Assembly: GCF_008364825.1 (NCBI RefSeq) | Contig: NZ_VTTO01000007.1 | Coordinates: 1 to 64,000 of the forward strand | Direction of reading: 5' to 3' | From: Azospirillum sp. B21 | GTDB lineage: Bacteria; Pseudomonadota; Alphaproteobacteria; Azospirillales; Azospirillaceae | Length of the DNA stretch: 64,000 nt | Shown here: in pieces, positions 24,668-30,704 of the stretch | How the letters are laid out: each line of letters starts with the position of its first letter | Position numbering within the stretch: position 1 is the first letter of the stretch | The notes under the pieces: model-generated | Told to the model about the DNA's origin: nothing | What the model saw: the letters and a program-made list of their open reading frames with translations, nothing else | Database searches by the model: none | Made by a program: the position numbers and the translations under genes

Positions 24668-26185
24668 TCAGGCGACCCGGTGCATCCGGTTGTCGAGCGC
24701 GAGCAGCGCGCTGTTGACCGCCAGGGCGAACAGGCCGATCAGCACGGTGACGCTCATCATCGTCGCGGTGTCGTTGACGCTGATGCCGTTCATGATCATG
24801 AAGCCCAGCCCGCGCTTGGACGCGAACATCTCGCCGACCATCACGCCCAGCAGGGTGATGGAGAAGCTGATGCGCAGGCCGGTCACGATCTCCGGGACCG
24901 TCGCCGGCACCAGGATCGCGGTCAGCGTCTGCATCCGCGTCAGCCGCATGGCGCGGGCCGAGCGCCGCAGCACCGGGTTCATGGCGCGGATGGCCCCCAT
25001 CGTCACCAGCATCATCGGGATGAAGCCGTGCAGCGTGCCGAAGGCGACCTTCGCCGGCATGCCCAGCCCGAACAGCAGCAGGATCACCGGATAGAGCGTG
25101 ACCTTGGGAATGGCGTAGAGGGTGACGAACAGCGGTTCCAGCACGTCCGACAGCGACCGGTTCGCGCCGATCAGCACGCCCGCCAGCCCGCCGCCGATGC
25201 AGGAGATCAGCAGCGACAGCCCCAGCGCCTTCGCGGTCTCCGCCACGTTTTCCCAGAAGGACGGATTGCCGAACAGGACCATCAGCCGGTTCAGGGTGAC
25301 GGCGGGCGAGGCCAGGGCCTCGTCCCCTGCGAGCCCGTGGAACAGCTGCCAGCCGCCCAGGATCAGCAGGGCAATGACGGCGGCGGCCACCAGCTTCTCC
25401 CCGCCCCCGGCGGTGTCACGGGCGGCGCCGACGCGGCCGGCGCCGGAGCGGTGGCGCACTCGCTGTTCCGCCCAGTGCAGCAGGACGGTCAGGCTCGACA
25501 CGAACACCACCACGAACAGCAGCAGCGCGTACATTGTCTGGTCCTGGAGATTGTTGTACGCGAAGGCGATGGAGTAGCCGAGCCCGCTGCCGGCCAGGAT
25601 GAACTCCGCCCCGATGACGCCTGTCACCGAATAGCTCAACGCCAGCTTCACCCCGGTGAAGATGTGTGGGCCAGCCGCCGGAAGCTGGATCAGCAGCGCG
25701 TCCTGGAAACGGTCGAGGCGATAGGTGCGGCCGACCTTGCGCAGCACCGGCGGGATGCGGTCCAGTCCCGACAGCGTCGCCGTCACCATCGCCATCACCG
25801 CGTAGAGGAAGCCCATGGCGATGATCGGCAGCGCGTTCATGCCGAGCAGAACGATGAACAGCGGATACAGCACGAAGAACGGCAGGGCGTAATAGCTGGC
25901 GATCAACGGCTCCACGGCCCGGCGCACCCGCGGCAGGGCGTGAAGCGTGACGCCGCCGGCGAATCCCGCCACCATCGCGGCGACGGCGGCGGCGAAGATG
26001 TTGCGCAGGGTGAAGCCGATCTGCGTCCAGAACCCGTCGGTTCCCATCAGCCGGACCAGCTCGGTCAGCATCTCCGACGGCGGGATCATGGTGCCGCGCC
26101 CGACATAGCCCAGGCGGCAGGACGCCTCCAGTGCCAGGACGGCGGAGGCGGTGATCAGCAGGCGCTGGATGCCGGCGCGCGTCAT
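24668..26185 (-). CDS. Double-length ABC permease (two fused BPD_transp_1 domains)
   Basis: A 505-residue permease in which two complete SsuC/TauC-type permease domains are joined in one chain. The first permease motif is near residues 160-205 (GVKLALSYSVTGVIGAEF, then GSGLGY), the second near 425-470 (GLRISFSITLLGVMVGEMF, then RGLGF). A linker with charged residues (about 245-265) separates them. Most importers of this class use a homodimer of a single-domain permease; here the dimer is built in, so the halves can specialise. The start overlaps the ATPase stop at 26182-26185. Confidence 0.9.
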   Translation of the reverse strand: MTRAGIQRLLITASAVLALEASCRLGYVGRGTMIPPSEMLTELVRLMGTDGFWTQIGFTLRNIFAAAVAAMVAGFAGGVTLHALPRVRRAVEPLIASYYALPFFVLYPLFIVLLGMNALPIIAMGFLYAVMAMVTATLSGLDRIPPVLRKVGRTYRLDRFQDALLIQLPAAGPHIFTGVKLALSYSVTGVIGAEFILAGSGLGYSIAFAYNNLQDQTMYALLLFVVVFVSSLTVLLHWAEQRVRHRSGAGRVGAARDTAGGGEKLVAAAVIALLILGGWQLFHGLAGDEALASPAVTLNRLMVLFGNPSFWENVAETAKALGLSLLISCIGGGLAGVLIGANRSLSDVLEPLFVTLYAIPKVTLYPVILLLFGLGMPAKVAFGTLHGFIPMMLVTMGAIRAMNPVLRRSARAMRLTRMQTLTAILVPATVPEIVTGLRISFSITLLGVMVGEMFASKRGLGFMIMNGISVNDTATMMSVTVLIGLFALAVNSALLALDNRMHRVA

Positions 26186-27093
26186 CCCGCGACCCTCCGC
26201 TGGCTTGCCATCGCCTTCAGCGATTCCTCGCGCAGCGTGTTCCACAGGCGGGTGGTGACGTCGCCGAAGGCGGGTTCGGCGGCGATGGCGCTGGTCCGGT
26301 CGCGCGGCCAGCCGGTCTCGACGATCTCGATGAAGCGGCCCGGACGCGACGACATCACGCCGATGCGGTCGGACAGCATCGCCGCCTCGTCCAGCGCGTG
26401 GGTGATGAGCAGTACGGTTGCCCCGCTGGCCCGCCACAGCCGCAGCAGCTCGTCGCCCATCAGCAGGCGCGTCTGCTGGTCGAGCGCGCCGAACGGCTCG
26501 TCGAGAAGGACAAGGCGCGGACGCATCACCAGCGTGCGGGCGATGCAGACGCGTTGGCGCATGCCGCCGGACAGCTGGTTGGGATAGGCGTCGGCGAAGT
26601 CGTTGAGACCCATGAAATCGATGGCATGGCGCACGCGGTCCTCCGCCTCGGCGCCACGGAAGCCGGCACGGCGCAGGCCGAAGCCGATGTTGTCGCGCAC
26701 CGTCAGCCAGGGGAAGGACGCATCCTCCTGGAACACCACGCCGACCCCATCGGGAACCGTGCCGCGCACGCGCTTGCCTTCGAAGGTGATGGTGCCGTCG
26801 GTGGGACTGCTCAGCCCGGCCAGCACGTCGAGCAGGGTGGATTTCCCGCAGCCGGACGGTCCGACGATGGAGAAGAACTCTCCCCGGCGCAGTTCCAGAT
26901 CGACCGGCCCCAACGCGTGGACGGCGGTTCCGAAGATGCGGGTGACACCGGTCATCACCGCATGGCTTCCGGCCACCGAGCCGCTGGCCCCCTGGGAGCG
27001 GCCGAAGGGTATGGGGTGCGCCGGATGGGACGTCCCTGCCGCATCCTGGGGAACCGGTGCTCTTTCTGACGATAGGCCACGCATGGGCTGCAT
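26182..27093 (-). CDS. NitT/TauT-type ABC importer ATPase
   Basis: An ABC ATPase of about 300 residues: Walker A GPSGCGKST, signature [15 protein letters not shown], Walker B LVLLDEPFGALD, switch His in LITHALDEA. It has an N-terminal extension of about 45 residues, low in complexity, before the domain proper. The RBS GGGAGG lies between possible starts: ATG 27093 (spacing short) or ATG 27084 (spacing better). It is the first gene of the minus-strand operon and is divergent from the LysR gene. Confidence 0.9.
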   Translation of the reverse strand: MQPMRGLSSERAPVPQDAAGTSHPAHPIPFGRSQGASGSVAGSHAVMTGVTRIFGTAVHALGPVDLELRRGEFFSIVGPSGCGKSTLLDVLAGLSSPTDGTITFEGKRVRGTVPDGVGVVFQEDASFPWLTVRDNIGFGLRRAGFRGAEAEDRVRHAIDFMGLNDFADAYPNQLSGGMRQRVCIARTLVMRPRLVLLDEPFGALDQQTRLLMGDELLRLWRASGATVLLITHALDEAAMLSDRIGVMSSRPGRFIEIVETGWPRDRTSAIAAEPAFGDVTTRLWNTLREESLKAMASQRRVAG

Positions 27094-27141
27094 CTCCCTC
27101 CCGGTGTCGGGCGTTCGGCGTTTCGCCTGAATTCTGTTTGT

Positions 27142-27213
27142 TTTGTAAGCATACAAATGCAGCCCGCCGGCTCTGTCCAGGACAGCTTTGGACCACCCCC
27201 ATACAAAAATTGT
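27142..27213. promoter_or_regulatory. Candidate LysR operator region
   Basis: The 216-base gap between the divergent ATPase and LysR genes contains the inverted repeat TTTGTA-AGCA-TACAAA (27142-27157), a T-N-A type site as bound by LysR proteins. A second element ACAA-AAA-TTGT lies at 27203-27213. ATACAAA occurs in both, exactly 50 bases apart (27151 and 27201). The region is markedly AT-richer than its surroundings. Confidence 0.55.
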
Positions 27214-27309
27214 TTGCCCTCCCCCGCCTCCGGTGCGAGGCTTCGAGCCGTGTCCGTGGCGCACCGTTCTGCCATTGCTTCGAGGCAAGCGACGCGCACC
27301 GCCGCAACG

Positions 27310-28257
27310 ATGGATCCCAAACAGATGCGCAGCCGCCAGCTTGAAAGCTTCATCCTGGTGTGCGAATTGGGCAGCATCAGCAAGGCCGCGCTGGCGCTGA
27401 ACATCGCGCAGCCGGCATTGGGGGTCCAGATCAAGGCGCTGGAAAGGGAGTTCGGCGTGCCGCTGTTGGTGCGCACCGTCACCGGGACCCACCCCACCCC
27501 GGCCGGTCTCCTCTTCCTGGAAGAGGCGCGGCTGATGGTGCGGCGCCTGGAGGATTTGAAACGCTCGCTGCGCGAGGTTGCCGGGCAGGTTCCAAGAACA
27601 CTGGCCGTGGGACTGACCCCCAGCCTGTCGGGGCTGCTGGCCGGCAGGCTGATGGAGCGGCTGCGCGGCGCCCTGCCAGGTGTCGAACTGAAGCTGTTCG
27701 AGGAACTGAGCCACGCCCTAATTGGTCATGTCTCCTCAGGCAAACTGGATCTTGCACTGGCCTATACGGTGCCGCGCAGCCGCATGCTGCATCGGGAACC
27801 GCGGCTGAACGAGGCGCTATGCCTGATCACCCATCCGGGCTCTCGCTTCGACGGGACCGGCCCATTGTCACTGGCGGCCATCGCCGACGCCGAACTGGCG
27901 ATGCCCAACGAGGGGGATCTGGTCCGGCGTCTGGTCACCGACGCGATGACCGCGCGCGGGCTGGTACCGAATGTCGCCTTCTCGCTGGAATCGATGCAGG
28001 CGATCAAGGACATGGTCCGGCGTGGACTGGCCTGCGCGATCCTGCCGCACAGCGCCGTGGCGGAGGACATCCAGGCGGGCGCCCTGGTGATCCGGCCGAT
28101 CTGCGACCCGGCGCTGATGCGAACGCTGTTCCTCATTCATCCCGCCGGAAGCGAAATGAATGCCGCCACCGCACAGGCGCTGCGCATCATCGACGGGCTG
28201 CTCGACGAATTGAGGCGCGAGGACCGGAACTTCACCGTCGCGACGGAACAGGATTGA
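27310..28257 (+). CDS. LysR family transcriptional regulator
   Basis: A 315-residue LysR-type regulator with an N-terminal winged helix-turn-helix (about 8-65, CELGSISKAALALNIAQPAL) and a periplasmic-binding-like effector domain (about 95-300). The layout, divergent from the 11-gene importer/catabolic operon, is the usual one for a LysR activator of that operon and repressor of itself. ATG 27310 places the HTH at the normal distance from the N-terminus; upstream in-frame starts lie within the operator region. Confidence 0.92.
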   Translation: MDPKQMRSRQLESFILVCELGSISKAALALNIAQPALGVQIKALEREFGVPLLVRTVTGTHPTPAGLLFLEEARLMVRRLEDLKRSLREVAGQVPRTLAVGLTPSLSGLLAGRLMERLRGALPGVELKLFEELSHALIGHVSSGKLDLALAYTVPRSRMLHREPRLNEALCLITHPGSRFDGTGPLSLAAIADAELAMPNEGDLVRRLVTDAMTARGLVPNVAFSLESMQAIKDMVRRGLACAILPHSAVAEDIQAGALVIRPICDPALMRTLFLIHPAGSEMNAATAQALRIIDGLLDELRREDRNFTVATEQD

Positions 28258-28259
28258 TG

Positions 28260-28291
28260 TCCTCCGCCGGAAGTGACGTCCCGACGGAGGA
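28260..28291. terminator. Possible weak hairpin after the LysR gene
   Basis: TCCTCCG (28260-28266) can pair with CGGAGGA (28285-28291) around an 18-base loop, two bases after the LysR stop and facing the thiolase remnant. No T-run follows. It is a weak candidate only. Confidence 0.3.
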
Positions 28292-28299
28292 GGCCACTG

Positions 28300-28437
28300 T
28301 CAGCGAATGCGCTCCAGAACACCGGCGCAATTGGCGACCGCCGTCCCGCCCATGTTGAAGACGCCACCCAGCGCGGCGTCCTTCACCCGGATCGGCTCCG
28401 GCATCTTGCCGCACAGCTGCATAGCCGGCAGCACATC
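28300..28437 (-). pseudogene. C-terminal remnant of a thiolase-family gene
   Basis: Directly after the stop codon of the acyl-CoA ligase, and in the same frame, 45 codons read DVLPAMQLCG...GGVFNMGGTAVANCAGVLERIR and end at TGA 28300-28302. The FNMGG-AV-N segment matches the C-terminus of thiolase/lipid-transfer type proteins. No start codon or upstream part is present, so this is the tail of a deleted gene. The deletion end must lie at or close to the ligase stop. Confidence 0.7.
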
Positions 28438-29958
28438 CTATGCACCGGCAACCAGACGCTCGCGCAGTTCGCGCTTCAGCACCTTGCCGTAATTGTTTTT
28501 CGGCAGGCCGTCGACGAACAGGTAGCGCTTGGGCCGCTTGAAGCGGGCGATGCTGGCGTTGCAGTGGGCGTCGAGACTGTCGGGGGAAATCTCGCGGCAG
28601 GGTTCGGCGACGATGAATGCGACGACGATCTCGCCCCATTCCGGATCGGGTTGGCCGGTGACGCAGACCTCGGCGACGTCCGCATGGCGCAGCAGCACCT
28701 CCTCCACCTCGCGCGGATAGATGTTGGTGCCGCCGCTGATGATGACGTCCTTCGACCGGTCGCGCAGCGTCAGGTAGCCGCGCCGGTCGAAGGATCCCAT
28801 GTCGCCGGTGTAGAGCCAGCCGTCGCGCAGGGCCTCGGCCGTCGCCTTGGCGTTGTTCCAGTAGCCGGCCATCACCACGTCGCCGCGGCAGACGATCTCG
28901 CCCACCTCGCCGGGGTGCAGCGGCCGGCCTTCGGCATCCACCACGGCCACCTCGACGCCGCTGCGGGCGAAGCCGACGGAGCCCAGCACCGCGTCGTCAT
29001 CGGTGGCATGGTCGCGGCGGCGCAAGGACGTGATGGTCATCGGCGCCTCGCCCTGGCCATAGATCTGGGCGAAGACCGGACCGAAGATCGCGAGCGACCG
29101 CCACAGTTCCTCCACATACATCGGGCCGCCGCCATAGACGATGGAGCGCAGATTCGCCGGCCGGCGCCCGCTGCGCTCCGCCTCCAACCGCAGCCGCTGC
29201 ACCATGGTCGGGGCCAGGAAGGCGCCGCAGCCGGGATGATGGTCGCAAAGCTCAAGGAATTCTGCCGGTTCGAAGGCCGAGGAGGCCGGAACCACCTGCC
29301 GGGCACCGCGGGCGACATAGGCCGCCATGTACAGGCCGGAGCCGTGCGACATCGGTGCGGCATGCAGCAGGCTGCACTCCTCGTCCACCGCCTCGACATC
29401 GGCAAGATGGGCGATGGTCATGGCCAGCAGGTTGCGGTGGGACAGCATCGCCCCCTTCGACCGGCCGGTGGTGCCGCTGGTGTAGAACAGCCAGCCCAGC
29501 GCCTCCGGGTCTGGGTTCACCGGTCCGGCCCATTCCTCCCCTGCCGCCAGCGCCGCATGGTCCGCCCCGCCGATGACGATGCGGCGGCAGGACGCCGCCG
29601 GCGACCCGGTCAGCGCCTGTTCCAGCCCGCCGGCCAGCTTGGGCGAAACGAAGATGGTGGACGCCGCGGAATCCTCCAGGATCTGCACCAGCTCGCGCGG
29701 GTGCAGCTTGGCGTTGACCGGCGTCGCCGCCATCCCGGCCGCCCAGATGGCGAAGAGCAGCTCGACATAGTCCGGCACATTCTCGCTGGCGATGGCGATC
29801 CGGTCGCCCGGTTGTCCCGACGCGCGCAACCCGCCGGCGATCCGCAACGCGCGCGAGCGCAGCTCGGCAAAGCTGTGGACCGGTTCGGTCCCGCGGAACA
29901 CCGCCCCGCGGTCGGGATGGCGGGCCGCCGCCTGATCGAGGAGGGAGAAGAGATTCAC
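28438..29958 (-). CDS. AMP-forming acyl-CoA ligase
   Basis: A 506-residue ANL-superfamily acid:CoA ligase. The phosphate loop is FYTSGTTGRSKGAM, the ATP site IYGQGEAPMT, the hinge DRSKDVIISGGTNIYPREVEE and the catalytic Lys is in NNYGKVLKRE near the end. No ATG is available at the N-terminus; GTG 29958 is preceded by AAGGGA at good spacing, and GTG 29964 is an alternative. It stands alone among gene remnants, with its stop immediately followed by a thiolase tail, so its original partners may have been lost. Confidence 0.88.
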   Translation of the reverse strand: MNLFSLLDQAAARHPDRGAVFRGTEPVHSFAELRSRALRIAGGLRASGQPGDRIAIASENVPDYVELLFAIWAAGMAATPVNAKLHPRELVQILEDSAASTIFVSPKLAGGLEQALTGSPAASCRRIVIGGADHAALAAGEEWAGPVNPDPEALGWLFYTSGTTGRSKGAMLSHRNLLAMTIAHLADVEAVDEECSLLHAAPMSHGSGLYMAAYVARGARQVVPASSAFEPAEFLELCDHHPGCGAFLAPTMVQRLRLEAERSGRRPANLRSIVYGGGPMYVEELWRSLAIFGPVFAQIYGQGEAPMTITSLRRRDHATDDDAVLGSVGFARSGVEVAVVDAEGRPLHPGEVGEIVCRGDVVMAGYWNNAKATAEALRDGWLYTGDMGSFDRRGYLTLRDRSKDVIISGGTNIYPREVEEVLLRHADVAEVCVTGQPDPEWGEIVVAFIVAEPCREISPDSLDAHCNASIARFKRPKRYLFVDGLPKNNYGKVLKRELRERLVAGA

Positions 29959-30017
29959 CGGCACTGTTCCCTTGTTGGACTGGTCCACTGCGTCGAACGG
30001 CGGATCGTCCGTTCGTG

Positions 30018-30416
30018 TTACAAATATTCTGGCCTCTTCGGCGTGAAGATGTCCAGGTTCAGAAGCGGCTCGTCGCCGACGACCGCCTTCCAATGCTCGA
30101 CCTTGGGCGGAATGGCGAGCAGGCCGTTCGGGCCGACCGGATGCTGCTCGCCATCGACGTGGGAGCGGGTGGTGCCGGCCAGGATGAGGACGATCTGCTG
30201 ATGCACATGGCTGTGCGGACGCGGCTCGTGGCCGGGCATCACGCGATGCTGCGCCAGAATGGCGACTGCCTGTATCACGCCCGGCATCAGCCCGCCGAGG
30301 AACGCGCCGAAAGGCCGGCCAAAGCCGCCGATGATGGCGGCGACGGCGCCCAGCGGGGAATGGAACATCGACCACGACCCCATGCCGTCCATGGGCGCCG
30401 AGGATTTCGCCTTCAT
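30018..30416 (-). CDS. Cupin-domain protein, N-terminus doubtful, possibly truncated
   Basis: The last about 85 residues are a clear small cupin: HSHVHQQIVLILAG with three His, then GLLAIPPKVEHWK and the tail DIFTPKRPEYL. The reading frame can be extended upstream to 30416, but that extension is antisense to an M20 hydrolase remnant and shows no cupin similarity. A start at ATG 30287 would give 89 residues, shorter than typical cupins of this kind (about 110). The gene may have lost its 5' end at a rearrangement junction. Function unknown. Confidence 0.5.
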   Translation of the reverse strand: MKAKSSAPMDGMGSWSMFHSPLGAVAAIIGGFGRPFGAFLGGLMPGVIQAVAILAQHRVMPGHEPRPHSHVHQQIVLILAGTTRSHVDGEQHPVGPNGLLAIPPKVEHWKAVVGDEPLLNLDIFTPKRPEYL

Positions 30417-30510
30417 GCTGAAGGAGCGGCCGGGCTGCTACAGCTGGCTCGGCAACGGTCCGGCCGAGGGCGGCTGCCTGCTGCACAATCCGGCCTACGA
30501 CTTCAACGAT
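30362..30510 (+). pseudogene. C-terminal remnant of an M20 family amidohydrolase
   Basis: In the plus direction the frame reads PSMGAEDFAFMLKERPG, then GNGPAEGGCLLHNPAYDFND, the conserved C-terminal part of hippurate hydrolase/IAA-amino acid hydrolase type M20 peptidases including the metal-binding Glu of GAEDF. Nothing of the preceding about 320 residues is present, and the final helix is replaced by an unrelated sequence. It is therefore a fragment. Confidence 0.7.
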
Positions 30511-30690
30511 TCCAATCTCGCCATCGTCGGCGCGGGCATGACCGGCCTCTCAACCGCGATCGACCAACGCCTATGCCGATGACCTCTGGCCGGGCCCGCG
30601 GCGCCCCATTGTCCCGGTGCTGAATTTCCAGATGGTGACGGAACCGTTTCCGGCCTGGCTGAGCGACAGCGTGCTTCCCTCGGACATGGC
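30511..30690 (+). pseudogene. Two pieces of a DAO-type FAD-dependent oxidoreductase
   Basis: Continuing the frame of the M20 remnant, LAIVGAGMTGLSTAI looks like the N-terminal FAD-binding motif of glycine/D-amino acid oxidase-like proteins. At 30563 the similarity moves by one frame to TNAYADDLWPG and VPVLNFQMVTEP, a segment normally near the middle of the same family. So the interior is deleted and the frame broken. The similarity ends before the ABC transporter stop at 30705. Confidence 0.6.
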
Positions 30691-30704
30691 CTGCGCTGAA
30701 GGCA

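Noticed and set aside
24449..26587. Long plus-strand open frame antisense to the permease/ATPase genes
   Set aside because: It is rich in His, Gln, Arg and Asp with no domain, as expected for the antisense of a GC-rich gene. The minus strand encodes well-conserved transporter proteins.
30288..30416. N-terminal hydrophobic extension of the cupin protein
   Set aside because: The extension is partly antisense to the M20 hydrolase remnant and shows no similarity to cupins, so it is probably a chance open frame.
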